DNA from: Halarcobacter ebronensis | Lineage (GTDB): Bacteria > Campylobacterota > Campylobacteria > Campylobacterales > Arcobacteraceae | Assembly (NCBI RefSeq): GCF_013201825.1 | Contig: NZ_CP053836.1 | Location: 1,860,001 to 1,924,000, forward strand | Reading direction: 5' to 3' | Length of the DNA stretch: 64,000 nucleotides | Shown here: piece by piece, positions 1 to 9,428 of the stretch | How the letters are laid out: each line of letters begins with the position of its first letter | Position numbering within the stretch: the first letter of the stretch is position 1 | Position numbers and translations under genes: made by a program | Notes under the pieces: generated by a model | Database searches by the model: none | The model's input: the letters and a program-made list of their open reading frames with translations, nothing else | Told to the model about the DNA's origin: nothing

Positions 1-24
1 TTTCAAACTCTTTACAAATCTCAA

Positions 25-447
25 CTAAACAGTTGTGCATGAATCACTACTTTGGCAAGTACCAATCTCTTTATTAGTATCAATTTCAAGATTTAATGCA
101 AGATTCAATTTAGAAATATCAAAACCACAAATTCTAATATCATCAACTTCAATTAAAGGTCTTTTTATTAAAAGAGGCTCTTTAATCATAAGCTTAATTA
201 ACTCATCTTTTGTGTAATTAGCTATATTTAACTCTCCACTTTTTATTTGTGGTGCAAACTGATTAATTATCTGCTCTTTTTCTAAACCATAGAAAAAAGA
301 GTTAAGTGTTTGGGTATCCCATTTTTGAGAAAGCATTGATTTTACTTCAAAATCAACTCCGTTTGCTTTTAAAACATCTTTCTGCTTTTTATTTCCTGCG
401 CACCCTGGTTTTTCATAAAATGTAATCTTCTTTTTAGCATAAAACAT
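25..447 (-). CDS. nitrogenase-associated ArsC/Spx-fold protein (NifO-like)
   Basis: A 140-residue thioredoxin-fold protein of the ArsC/Spx superfamily. The N-terminus reads FYEKPGCAGNKKQ, with Cys16 where ArsC-type proteins carry the active cysteine, and this lead is the one seen in the nitrogenase-associated subfamily usually found in nif clusters. The basic residues normally placed later in true arsenate reductases are not clear here, so arsenate reduction is unlikely. The last residues contain two more cysteines. It is followed 10 nt upstream on the same strand by an unknown gene, probably one operon, so the window may start at the end of a nif cluster. That context is inferred, since no nif structural gene is in view. 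Confidence 0.75.
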   Translation of the reverse strand: MFYAKKKITFYEKPGCAGNKKQKDVLKANGVDFEVKSMLSQKWDTQTLNSFFYGLEKEQIINQFAPQIKSGELNIANYTKDELIKLMIKEPLLIKRPLIEVDDIRICGFDISKLNLALNLEIDTNKEIGTCQSSDSCTTV

Positions 448-457
448 CTAAAGTCCT

Positions 458-1045
458 TTAGTCCATATATGGTATATCTAAATTTGCATCCCTATCACTT
501 GCTGTAAAATCAAAACTACTATCAACTATCAATTTTGTTAGGTTCTTTTCTATCACTTTTATTTGTAGTTTATGATAGTTGTTATGACTCATATTATTTT
601 CTATTTCTACTTTATAAAACCCCAAAATTATGGGATGTATTCTGTTTTGATTCTCAATTAATTCATCTAAAAAAGATTTTAAAGATGAGATATCATACTC
701 ATTTATCTTTGTTAATTTCCTAACTAAATTTCTTACAAATTGTTTTTGATGATACCCTTCACTCATCTCTAAAAGCTTTGATGCAGCATAAATATCAGCC
801 TCTTGCTCTGAATAATTATAGAGATATCTAAAGTGGTCACAAACGATTTGTACATACTTAGGGTAGTGCTTTAATACAAAAACCAACTCTTTTAAATCAC
901 CATCAATTAGAACTTGAAAAAGAGTAGCTGTACGTTTCTCTATTTTATCCCAGTGATTGCCCTCTTGCTTAAACTCACCTAAAAATCTGTCATAAGTTTC
1001 TAAATCATATTCTTCTTCCATAAAACTTGTATATGCAATATTCAT
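458..1045 (-). CDS. hypothetical protein, probable partner of the ArsC-fold gene
   Basis: A 195-residue acidic, soluble, mostly helical protein with no signal peptide or membrane segment. I do not recognise a family. It lies 10 nt before the nitrogenase-associated gene on the same strand, so the two are probably co-transcribed and it may belong to the same nitrogen-fixation gene set. The ATG at 1045 is preceded by a purine-rich stretch and faces the divergent aldo/keto reductase gene 64 nt away, so the gap between them should hold both promoters. Function unknown. Confidence 0.7.
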   Translation of the reverse strand: MNIAYTSFMEEEYDLETYDRFLGEFKQEGNHWDKIEKRTATLFQVLIDGDLKELVFVLKHYPKYVQIVCDHFRYLYNYSEQEADIYAASKLLEMSEGYHQKQFVRNLVRKLTKINEYDISSLKSFLDELIENQNRIHPIILGFYKVEIENNMSHNNYHKLQIKVIEKNLTKLIVDSSFDFTASDRDANLDIPYMD

Positions 1046-1109
1046 ACCTTGTATTGATAGTGGTATAGAATTTGTATATAATATTTTCTCATAAAAAGAA
1101 AGGTTAAAT

Positions 1110-2282
1110 ATGCTATCAAAATACTCATTTGGAACTTATAGGGTAACTTACCAAAATCCACTTCATAAAGAGGCTCTGAAATTTGCTTTGGATAATGGAA
1201 TAAAACATATTGATACTTCATCAAACTATATGTATGGTGAAGCAGAAGTTTTAATAGGACAAGTTTTAGAAAATAGAAAAAGAGAAGATTTTGTTATTGT
1301 TTCAAAAGGTGGGTATATTCAAGGTCCACTTTTAAAAAAAGTAAAAGAGGGACTTAAAGTTGATGATTTAGTAAAATATGATGAAGATTGTTTTCACTCA
1401 ATAAATCCAGATTTTATAAGTGAACAAATTGAAGCTTCATTAAAAAGACTAAACACTAGCTATATTGATGTGTATCTACTTCACAATCCAGAATATTATC
1501 TTTTAAAAGAGATAAAAGGGGGAATGACTGCTGAAGCTATGTTAGAGCATTATAATACAATGCAACAAAGAATAAAAAGAGTTTTTGCCTTACTTGAACT
1601 AAAAGCAAAAGAGGGAAAAATAAAAGCCTATGGAATTAGTTCAAACTCATTTGCCAAAAAACGTTCAGATATGCACTTTTTAGAATACAAACATTTAGTT
1701 GGTTATGCAAAAGAGATTATGGGAGATAAACACCACTTTAAAGTAATACAACTTCCAATGAATCTTTTTGAAAGAGATGGTGAAGAGTGTGCAAAATGGG
1801 CACATGAAAATGGCTTAGAAGTACAAGTAAATAGACCATTAAATGCTTTTAAAGAGAACAAAATGCTAAGGCTAGCTAGTTATGATGAGTGTATCAACTA
1901 TGAGCTTCTTTTAAATCAAGTAAAAGAGATACCAAATGAACACTTCCAAGAGGCTCTAAAAGAACTTTTAGCTATTGAAAATGAGTATAGATGGGCAGGA
2001 GATGTTGACGATATTATTGAGTATGAAGTTATCCCTTATATGGTAAATAAAGCAGGACTTGATCCAATATATTTCCAACTCTTTGATAACTTTTTAGATG
2101 GTTATAAAAACAATGTAAAAAGTAAAATATCAAAAAAAGTAAGTGAAGAGATAAAAATAGAGGAGCCTTTAGACTTCTATGCACTTAAATTTTTAGAAGA
2201 GAAAGAGTATATAACTAGAATCTTAGTTGGGATGAGAGATGTAAGATATGTACAAAAAGTATTGGCTTATAACAGAAGTTAA
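1110..2282 (+). CDS. aldo/keto reductase
   Basis: A 390-residue NAD(P)H-dependent aldo/keto reductase of the TIM-barrel family. The N-terminal half shows the family signature: Asp35 in HIDTSSNYMYGEAE with the catalytic tyrosine at 40 or 42, a lysine in the VIVSKGGY strand and a histidine in VYLLHNPEY. The chain is longer than the usual 280-330 residues; the C-terminal ~100 residues are helical and end in a conserved-looking GMRDVRYVQKVL segment that resembles the end of AKR-like proteins. The two extra residues between Asp and the YG motif are unusual. Substrate cannot be told. It stands alone, divergent from the unknown gene on its left. Confidence 0.85.
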   Translation: MLSKYSFGTYRVTYQNPLHKEALKFALDNGIKHIDTSSNYMYGEAEVLIGQVLENRKREDFVIVSKGGYIQGPLLKKVKEGLKVDDLVKYDEDCFHSINPDFISEQIEASLKRLNTSYIDVYLLHNPEYYLLKEIKGGMTAEAMLEHYNTMQQRIKRVFALLELKAKEGKIKAYGISSNSFAKKRSDMHFLEYKHLVGYAKEIMGDKHHFKVIQLPMNLFERDGEECAKWAHENGLEVQVNRPLNAFKENKMLRLASYDECINYELLLNQVKEIPNEHFQEALKELLAIENEYRWAGDVDDIIEYEVIPYMVNKAGLDPIYFQLFDNFLDGYKNNVKSKISKKVSEEIKIEEPLDFYALKFLEEKEYITRILVGMRDVRYVQKVLAYNRS

Positions 2283-2297
2283 GAATTAACCTTTGTT

Positions 2298-4889
2298 TTA
2301 AGAAAATTTATCTCCTGTTGAGCCATAAATACTTCTTTTTCCATATATTTCTTCATTCGAAAACTTATTTCCTTTAGTTGAAGGTTTATTTACAATTCCA
2401 AAACTTGAAGAGTGATGTATAAATTTACTTCTTAAACTTAGATGTAACTCTTTTTCTTTTTTATCATAAGTTGAGGCACTATGTTCTTCTAACTTATTTT
2501 TTATATCATATAAAAGTTTTAGTTCCTTGTCATTTAGTGTTTTTATACTTGATAGTTTATACTTATCTAGCAATCTATTTAAAGGTACTCTATCTTTTTC
2601 ACTTTTATTTTTAAACTTATCAATTGCTTCATTGTGCATCAAATATAAAGTTACAAGTTCATACTCCCAAGAAAGGTTTGTTCGACACATTATCACTCCA
2701 CTTACATTTTCTTGGTTATAAGATGATGACTTTTTATAAAATATACCATCTTTTTGTAGATTATAAAAGCTATCTACTCCTTGTATATCTATATCTTCAT
2801 TATCTATCCATCTGTATTTATTATTCCAAGCTTTTATTTTATTATTATCGCCTGAATAATAATCCATAATTTTTACACTCTCAACAGAACCAAAGTTTTC
2901 ATATCCACCACCAACATCAGCATGAGCTCCAGGAACCATAAACTCTTTGAAGTTACCCTCTTCTTTGAATATTCCTTCATATTTATCTTTAAAGATTGAA
3001 TATGCATCAAAATTATATCGGTATTCATCTGCTGCCATTAGATGAAATACTGAACCAACTTTATCTTTTTTGAAATCTATTTTTAAATCTTTCCAGTCAT
3101 TTGATTGTTTCACTCCAAGATGAGTTACGGTATCTACTATATTTACATGTCTAAAAGAGATGGCATCTATTGAGATTTCTGCTTCATTATAATATGGATT
3201 TTGATGATATATTGTAGCTGATTGCCCACTACTTACTGTTTCACTTACTTGTTTTATATCAGTTCGAAGAGGATTAAAATAAACCTTTTTACCAACCTTT
3301 GTATATAAGCCATCTTGATTTGGATAAAAACATGAAAATATATCTTTCTCTTTTGTATCAAGTGCATATTTTAGATAATTTTGTTCATCATTTATAAGCT
3401 CAAACTTTTCTTGAATAGAACATACAAAGTGTCTAGCTTCTGTTGCACCTCTACTAAAACCGAATGTATCTAAAACAAGTTCATCTATATGGGATAATTT
3501 ATTATTTCTTAGTTCAGTTGCTATTTTATGACAAATATATAAAATATGAGCATGAACTCCTGTTTTACCAAGACCTAAACCAAGCCCAACCATTGAGTCA
3601 TCATCCAAAGAATTATTATCAAAAGGATCAACAGTACCAGAACCAGAAGCATATACTCTAAATCTTCTTAAATCATATTCGTGGGCATTTGGATTTTTTG
3701 AGAAACTATCTGCTCCTTCATAGTGTTCATATAGTCTTTTTATATTTGTATATCCATTTGTATAACTACTACTATCACTATTTGATGGAAGGATTTTTTT
3801 GATGATTAGTTCATCTATCTCTTCTTCTTTTCCTGTAACTCCATTTATACCTTGCATACTCTCTACCATATTTTCAAGAAAACTATCTTCACCTTTTAGG
3901 GTATTTCTAACTTCAAGTAAAAAACCAAAAACCTCTTTTGCATCTTTTGAGGCATTGTCTTTGCCATAATTATTTTTTATATTTGCACTTGCTTGAAAAT
4001 ATCTTATTTTATCTGTTATTTCATCTCTTACAAGATTCATAATATTTGGGTAGTTTTCTGGGTCTGGGTGGTAAGTTATAACTTCAATATATGAACTATA
4101 TTGAAATTGTCTTTTTGGAAAACTATTATTTATATTTTCATTAATATACTCACACTGCTCACTCATATACTTTTTATAATCTTGATAAAACTCAATATTG
4201 TACATATTGTTATTTGTACCATCAAAAAAAACTCCATACTCCACTTTAGTTTTAGGCATCAAAGTTAAAGAGTCAGTTCCTTCTTCTAAAGTAAGAACCA
4301 TTTCTTCATTTTTTTTATTATAAACATAGGGTACCATTATTAAAGCATAGGCTTGTTTTGAATCAGAAGTTTTTAGATTTACATTAAACTTTCTTCTCTC
4401 TATATCTAAGATATCATTACATTTTTCTTTTGATTTTTTAAGATATGCAACACCTGCACTTATATCTTCCTCTTTTTTTTCATCATCTAAATTTTTCTGT
4501 TCACAATAAAACTCTTTAGCTTTTAAAAATGTCTCAAATTTTTTTCCATAGATTATTGGTATAGATTGAAGATAAACTATTTTACTATCTATATCTACAC
4601 TACTTAAAAAAGAGTCTTTATATTGTTTTTTATACTTTTCTTCCTCTTTTATAGCTTGTCTAACTATTGCTCCATATTTATTTTTTATATCATTTAAGAC
4701 TTTTTGTTCATCATCTAAACTTCCAGATAGTTCTTTTGCTTCTTCTTTTGATATAACCATATATGCACATCTACTTCGCTCATCATCAATATAGATTTTG
4801 CTAGAATTCACTAAAGAAAAAGACTCTTTTATCATAAACTCATCATTGTTATAATAAACCTCTCCAATAAATCTCTCTTTTTTACCCAT
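2298..4889 (-). CDS. DUF2235 alpha/beta-hydrolase, type VI lipase effector-like
   Basis: An 863-residue protein with the marks of the DUF2235 family, which includes the Tle1 phospholipase effectors of type VI secretion. Seen directly: GVFFDGTNNN near residue 220, the nucleophile elbow GFSRGA near residue 478, and GAHADVGGGY further on. The first ~215 residues are lysine/glutamate-rich and match no domain I know; they could serve in loading or adaptor binding. No signal peptide, as expected for a secreted cytosolic effector. Its start codon overlaps the stop of the upstream Sel1-repeat lipoprotein gene, so both are translated together. No vgrG or hcp gene is in the window, so T6SS delivery is inference. 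Confidence 0.8.
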   Translation of the reverse strand: MGKKERFIGEVYYNNDEFMIKESFSLVNSSKIYIDDERSRCAYMVISKEEAKELSGSLDDEQKVLNDIKNKYGAIVRQAIKEEEKYKKQYKDSFLSSVDIDSKIVYLQSIPIIYGKKFETFLKAKEFYCEQKNLDDEKKEEDISAGVAYLKKSKEKCNDILDIERRKFNVNLKTSDSKQAYALIMVPYVYNKKNEEMVLTLEEGTDSLTLMPKTKVEYGVFFDGTNNNMYNIEFYQDYKKYMSEQCEYINENINNSFPKRQFQYSSYIEVITYHPDPENYPNIMNLVRDEITDKIRYFQASANIKNNYGKDNASKDAKEVFGFLLEVRNTLKGEDSFLENMVESMQGINGVTGKEEEIDELIIKKILPSNSDSSSYTNGYTNIKRLYEHYEGADSFSKNPNAHEYDLRRFRVYASGSGTVDPFDNNSLDDDSMVGLGLGLGKTGVHAHILYICHKIATELRNNKLSHIDELVLDTFGFSRGATEARHFVCSIQEKFELINDEQNYLKYALDTKEKDIFSCFYPNQDGLYTKVGKKVYFNPLRTDIKQVSETVSSGQSATIYHQNPYYNEAEISIDAISFRHVNIVDTVTHLGVKQSNDWKDLKIDFKKDKVGSVFHLMAADEYRYNFDAYSIFKDKYEGIFKEEGNFKEFMVPGAHADVGGGYENFGSVESVKIMDYYSGDNNKIKAWNNKYRWIDNEDIDIQGVDSFYNLQKDGIFYKKSSSYNQENVSGVIMCRTNLSWEYELVTLYLMHNEAIDKFKNKSEKDRVPLNRLLDKYKLSSIKTLNDKELKLLYDIKNKLEEHSASTYDKKEKELHLSLRSKFIHHSSSFGIVNKPSTKGNKFSNEEIYGKRSIYGSTGDKFS

Positions 4890-6280
4890 TATAAAACTCC
4901 CAGCTTTTTAAGTTTTTTTTCTAAGCTTTTATCCCCTAAATCATAAGCCTTTTTAAACCATATTTTTGCTTTTTCTTCATCTTTTAACTCTTTTTCATAT
5001 AACCATGCTAAGTTTCGCGCAGCGATTTCATCTCCTAATTTAGTTGCTTTTTTAAACCAAAATATAGACTTTTTATAATCTTTTTCCATTAATTTATAAT
5101 ATAGTGCTAACCCTCTCATCGAATAAGAATTACCCATTGAAACACCAATCATATAAGATTCTTTTGTTTTATCTTTATCTCCTAAATCATAATACATTGT
5201 ACCTAACCCAGCAGCACAATCACCAAATCCTTTATTAATACACTCCCTAAATATCTCTTCTGCTTTTTTATAATTCTTATGTTTTTTATAATATATTGCT
5301 AAATCAGAATACCCACCACTTTCTCCAAGCTCTTGCAATTTTTTTAAAACTTTTATCATATTTTCTTCATTATTTGTTTTTCTATACAAATATACTAAAG
5401 ATTCTAAAGGATTTACTTCTTTATATTCAATTGGAAACTCTATTTTTTTTGCTTTTAAAGCTTGAACTAACCAATAAACAGCATCATCATATCTATTATA
5501 ACTTGCATATTCAGCACCTAAATTAAGCATTGAAAGCACTTTTCTCTCATTTCCATCTTCTAACTCTTTTGCTGCTTTGGTATAACTATCTATTGCTCTT
5601 CCATGTTTAAGCAAATATGCTGAATACAAATTACCTAAATAAAAATATGCCTCTTTATCTCCTAGGCTAAGCAGTTTTTCATAGGAATCTTTTGCTTCAT
5701 AATAATTTCTCTCTTTTACATGTAGTAAGCCTTGGCAGATATAGGCTTTATTATTCCCTTTTTTTATTTGGTCTTCATAGAAATCAAAGGCATCATCATT
5801 ATCTTTTAAAGCTAATATTCCTCCTATTTGGCAAGTTGAATCTTTATATTCTTTTATACTCATAAATAGTTTTTTTGCTTTTTCTCTTTGTTTTGTTTGT
5901 TCATTATACAAACCAGCTAATGAGTAAGTTGCTTTTTTACTTCCCTTTTTTATTGCCTCTTCATATACTTTTATAGCATTTTGAAATTCTCTTTTTACTA
6001 CATATAATCCTGCTAAGTATTCTAGATTTTTTATTGTTGGTTTATTTTTTACTGCTTCTTTTACACACTCTAAATATTCTTCTTTTTTATTTACTAACTC
6101 TTTACACAAAATATCTTTATCTTTTTTATCAAAGTTTCTTAGAACTTCATCTATATTTATTTTTGATATATCTTTTTGCTCTTTTTCTAATGGTATATCT
6201 TCTATCTCTTTATTGCAACCATTTAGTACAATTATTGTGAGCAGTATTATTAGTAGTTTTTGTAGCTGGGGTATTTGCAT
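4889..6280 (-). CDS. Sel1/TPR-repeat lipoprotein, possible immunity or partner protein
   Basis: A 463-residue protein starting with a lipoprotein signal (hydrophobic stretch LLIILLTIIVLNG followed by Cys22) and then built almost wholly of Sel1-like/TPR repeats of about 34-36 residues, with repeated forms such as AxxLGxxYYxxGDKxKA. It should sit in the periplasm anchored to a membrane. Sel1-repeat or TPR lipoproteins are often encoded beside Tle-type phospholipase effectors, where some act as immunity proteins. The stop codon overlaps the start of the DUF2235 gene downstream, which supports a functional pair. Its role as immunity protein is inferred from position only. Confidence 0.8.
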   Translation of the reverse strand: MQIPQLQKLLIILLTIIVLNGCNKEIEDIPLEKEQKDISKINIDEVLRNFDKKDKDILCKELVNKKEEYLECVKEAVKNKPTIKNLEYLAGLYVVKREFQNAIKVYEEAIKKGSKKATYSLAGLYNEQTKQREKAKKLFMSIKEYKDSTCQIGGILALKDNDDAFDFYEDQIKKGNNKAYICQGLLHVKERNYYEAKDSYEKLLSLGDKEAYFYLGNLYSAYLLKHGRAIDSYTKAAKELEDGNERKVLSMLNLGAEYASYNRYDDAVYWLVQALKAKKIEFPIEYKEVNPLESLVYLYRKTNNEENMIKVLKKLQELGESGGYSDLAIYYKKHKNYKKAEEIFRECINKGFGDCAAGLGTMYYDLGDKDKTKESYMIGVSMGNSYSMRGLALYYKLMEKDYKKSIFWFKKATKLGDEIAARNLAWLYEKELKDEEKAKIWFKKAYDLGDKSLEKKLKKLGVL

Positions 6281-6362
6281 TATTAATCCTAAATAAAATA
6301 AAGATTATACAATATATTATTTATAATAAAATAAATTATGTTTTTTATTTGAGTTTATTTGC

Positions 6363-6470
6363 TAATTTTTTCTAACCTTCTTTCTGCAAAATATGCAAAC
6401 CGCTATTTACAATCCACTCCGAAGCTTTAAAGCTTAAAATATAAAGCCTCCCATAAACTATCGTCTATTA
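6363..6470 (-). pseudogene. decayed remnant of a paralogue of the gene at 9485-10198
   Basis: Read on the minus strand, this stretch gives SLWEALYFKL then, after a stop and a jump, EWIVNSGLHILQKEG. Both match the C-terminal part of the intact protein at 9485-10198 (FLEALYFKLQSF and EWIANSDLHILQKKG). About 60 intervening residues are deleted and stop codons interrupt the frame. At the DNA level the match with 9500-9570 is obvious. It shows that this region once held a second copy, or that a duplication flanked the material now lying between 6470 and 9485. Confidence 0.65.
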
Positions 6471-6511
6471 ACTATTTTTCTTTTTCTAAAAACTTTTTTA
6501 CATAGATTTAA

Positions 6512-6920
6512 TTAGACACCAACTTAAATAAAATGGTATCAAAAATGCAAAAGTCCTTGTCCCTTATCCCCACATTTGAGAAGCCGAGTGTTTATTTATC
6601 TCTTTTGAAAACAAGTGACTAAACTGTTTGAAGCGTAAAGAAATGTGCTAATAGCACATTTTAGCAAGTTTTTAGGCACTCAAAAGAGATAATAAAAAAA
6701 GAGGGAAGCTTCCGCCTTCGAAAGCTTGTGGGTGATTTCTTTGCTACTGTCTTTCTTCATAAAAGAAAGTTGATAAAGTATATAAAAAACAGTAAAAGGT
6801 TTTTGAGAATAAAGTATTATTTAAAATGCTTTGAGCTTATTATGTTTTGAGGAGTAAACTCCTCGCTCTTATACTCACTAAAGTGAGTACGCTTTCATAC
6901 TTTTTAATTGTAAAAAGTAT
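6512..6920. repeat. ~410-bp direct repeat, copy A, with internal inverted repeats
   Basis: This stretch and 7136-7562 are the same element in direct orientation, about 85-90% identical by eye, with a core that is nearly exact (both carry GACTAAACTGTTTGAAGCG and CTTTCTTCATAAAAGAAAGT). No open frame of note runs through it. Parts of copy A also recur inverted downstream: AAGCCGAGTG at 6581-6590 against CACTCGGCTT at 7069-7078, and AAACTGTTTGA at 6621-6631 against TCAAACAGTTT at 7031-7041. It may be a structured non-coding element or a non-autonomous mobile unit. Confidence 0.7.
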
Positions 6921-7135
6921 TGCAAAAAGCAACCAGATGGTTGTTAAAGCTAAAGCTCCCTCATACTTAACTTTTTAAAGCTAGCCTGCAAAACTCCTCG
7001 AAAAAGTGATATTTAATCACTTTTCTCTCGTCAAACAGTTTCGGCTCTTTCCACTTTAAAAAGCAAAGCACTCGGCTTCAATAAAGTCTGGACTGAAATA
7101 CACTAGCCTCGAATTTTCTTTACAATATTTGAGTA

Positions 7136-7562
7136 TCACACCAATCCACATAAAATGGTACTAAAAAAATCAAAAGTCCTTATCCCATATCCCCACATTT
7201 GAGAAGCCGCGTGTTTATTTATCTCTTTTGAAAACAAGTGACTAAACTGTTTGAAGCGTAAAGAAATGTGCTAATAGCACATTTTAGCAAGTTTTTAGGC
7301 ACTCAAAAGAGATAATAATAAGCGAGGGAAGCTTCTGCCTTCGAAACTCTGTGGGTGATTTCTTTGCTACTTTCTTTCTTCATAAAAGAAAGTTGATAGA
7401 GAGTATAAAGAACAGAAATGGTTTTTGAGAATAAAGTATTATTTAAAATGCTTTAAGCTTATTATGATTGAAGAGTAAACTCCTCCCTCTCTTATACTCA
7501 CTAAAGTGAGTACGCTTTAATACTTTTTTGCCTGCAAACAGGATTACATATTGTAAAAAGTG
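7136..7562. repeat. ~410-bp direct repeat, copy B
   Basis: Second copy of the element at 6512-6920. It keeps the same order of blocks, including the ATAATAGCACATTTTAGC-like segment and the hairpin CTTTCTTCATAAAAGAAAG, and ends with the ACTCACTAAAGTGAGTACGC palindrome. It differs by scattered substitutions and small indels. With copy A it accounts for most of the gene-free stretch 6281-7885. The rest of that stretch (6925-7135 and 7563-7885) shows only AT-rich DNA and the inverted segments described under copy A. Confidence 0.7.
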
Positions 7563-7885
7563 AATATTTAGAATTTATCTCTCATGATCTCTAATAATTT
7601 TTTAGCCATAATTATCTCCAATTTTAAATTAATATAAAACTAACAAAATGTTGTTTTATTATGATTTTTGACAAATAAATATACATTATGTAGTTTTATT
7701 GGATATATTCAGTTATAAACTATACATTTGAACTTTATATTAAAATTAAGACAAACTTAAAAAATATTACATTTGTAATATATTATTTTATTAATAGCAT
7801 AAAGTTCCTTATCTTAGGACTTTTTTAAAACTAATATATTAACATTAAATATGTATTATTATTATGTGATTTTATATATTATTTA

Positions 7886-7914
7886 TATATAATGTATTAT
7901 TAATAAATAGTTAT
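7886..7914 (+). promoter_or_regulatory. cassette leader with TATAAT box, shared with the array at 39.3 kb
   Basis: The 29 bases TATATAATGTAT-TAT-TAATAAATAGTTAT match 27 of 29 positions with the minus strand at 39320-39292. A TATAAT -10 box is at 7888-7893; no clear -35 is seen, which is normal in this group. The match runs up to and across AG/TTAT at 7910/7911, the place where the solitary cassette should begin. It therefore looks like a conserved leader or attI-like site with a promoter that drives the first cassette gene. What is seen is the match; its role is inferred. Confidence 0.55.
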
Positions 7915-7931
7915 GCTACAAAGGATATTGA

Positions 7932-9428
7932 ATTAAAAAGCATGAATTAAAAGAAATAGTTCTTAAAAAATTAGACTCAATTTTAAACTCGCCAATAGAA
8001 AAAAAGATTACCTATGGTTTGTTTCTTCTTGGAGGTGGTTTGATTTCTCCAAAAATTTTCAACTTTATTAGTCTTACCCTGCAAACAGATAATTATTCTG
8101 TTGAGTTGGCAAGTAGTCCCAATGACAATATTGCCTTATATATTGGAGTATCTTTAATTGTTATATCTGTCTTATTATTGATCTACTTCAATTTCCAACA
8201 GAAGCTATTAAAAGTTGAAAGTGAAATCACCCATGGATATAAAAGTATTATCTCACAAGTAGATCAGTTGGTTGGAGATTATAGTAAAACAATTGAGCCA
8301 ATAAACTTTATTATCCATAATAATATGTACTTCGTTCTTTCAAAATTTTATGACGTAGAAGGAGAACAAACGATACAAATTCGTATCGATGCCTTTAGAA
8401 AAGATGGTAGTTGGAATGAAGAGTTTGGTGCTTCAGGTAGTGGTTACCGTTTAATTGATTTTGATTCAGGTAGACCAGAACCATCACAGATATTGTCATT
8501 ACCACATAATGAATTATTAATAATAGGAACACTTTACAAAGAAGATGGACCACAAGCATTTATGCTTGTACTTGATAGCAATGGTAAAAATAAAACTACT
8601 TTCAATAATGGTCAGATTAAAACAATTCAAATTAATAATGAGAAAGTTCCAAGATGTAAGAATGCCGTTTTACATAATGGAGTAATTTATTTATTATGTT
8701 CAGAAGTACACGATCTAGGAACAGCGATAATTGCTGTAAATACTGATGGTAATATAGTACCTTCATTTGGACTAAATGGAATTTCTGAAACATTACCACA
8801 AACTTATAAAACTGCTTACCCTTCTGGTATTTCATATGATGTTCACTCAAATGCATTTTACATCGCTGCAAAATCAGGATCTGGTCTTGTAGCAAAATAT
8901 CAATCCGATGGTAAGTTAGATAATAACTTTGGAGATAATGGTGTAAAAAACATTTCTACAGTTTTACTACACAATGGTTTTGTTAATCAAGTCAATAATA
9001 TCACCACTTTACCAAATGGAACAACACTTACCGTAGGTGCAGGAAATAATGGTTTTGTCGTGGCTATAAATCATAGAGGTATTAGTGACAATAAAATTGG
9101 AACAAATGGAAGAATTGATATTAGATCATTTTATCGAGTGGAAAGCAATACGATAGTCACAGATAACGTTGGAAGAATTTTTGTAGGTGGAATGGAATAT
9201 GACGGGAACAGTATAATGAATGGGTTAATTAGTTTTTTTGATCAAAATGGAAAACCTATCCAATTGGCAAAAAGACAATCAATTCACATAAATTCTGGAC
9301 GACCTACTAGGTTAATAGATTTGAAAATTGATAATGATGGTTCTTTATTAGCACTAACAAAAGACAATAATCAAACTATCAGCTTTTCAACTTTTAATAT
9401 TTATAAAATAGATATTACAAATCAATAG
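7932..9428 (+). CDS. membrane-anchored delta-60/beta-propeller-like repeat protein in a solitary cassette
   Basis: A protein with a charged N-terminus, two hydrophobic segments (around YGLFLLGGGLISPKIF and LYIGVSLIVISVLLLIYF), a short coil, then a repeat region with motifs such as DGSWNEEFGASGSG, NGKNKTTFNNG and DGKLDNNFGDNG, typical of delta-60 repeats that fold as a beta-propeller. The first standard start is TTG at 8019, without a good ribosome site. The frame is open back to 7932 and reads IKKHELKEIVLKKLDS; AAAGGA at 7920-7925 sits 6 nt before an ATT codon there, so I place the start at 7932 as a rare ATT start. The stop at 9428 abuts an attC site, and the gene fills a 1.56-kb integron-type cassette. 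Function unknown. Confidence 0.65.
   Translation: MKKHELKEIVLKKLDSILNSPIEKKITYGLFLLGGGLISPKIFNFISLTLQTDNYSVELASSPNDNIALYIGVSLIVISVLLLIYFNFQQKLLKVESEITHGYKSIISQVDQLVGDYSKTIEPINFIIHNNMYFVLSKFYDVEGEQTIQIRIDAFRKDGSWNEEFGASGSGYRLIDFDSGRPEPSQILSLPHNELLIIGTLYKEDGPQAFMLVLDSNGKNKTTFNNGQIKTIQINNEKVPRCKNAVLHNGVIYLLCSEVHDLGTAIIAVNTDGNIVPSFGLNGISETLPQTYKTAYPSGISYDVHSNAFYIAAKSGSGLVAKYQSDGKLDNNFGDNGVKNISTVLLHNGFVNQVNNITTLPNGTTLTVGAGNNGFVVAINHRGISDNKIGTNGRIDIRSFYRVESNTIVTDNVGRIFVGGMEYDGNSIMNGLISFFDQNGKPIQLAKRQSIHINSGRPTRLIDLKIDNDGSLLALTKDNNQTISFSTFNIYKIDITNQ

Noticed and set aside
1042-1224. Minus-strand frame between the unknown gene and the aldo/keto reductase
   Set aside because: It lies mainly inside the reductase start, with no ribosome site and odd composition; a shadow.
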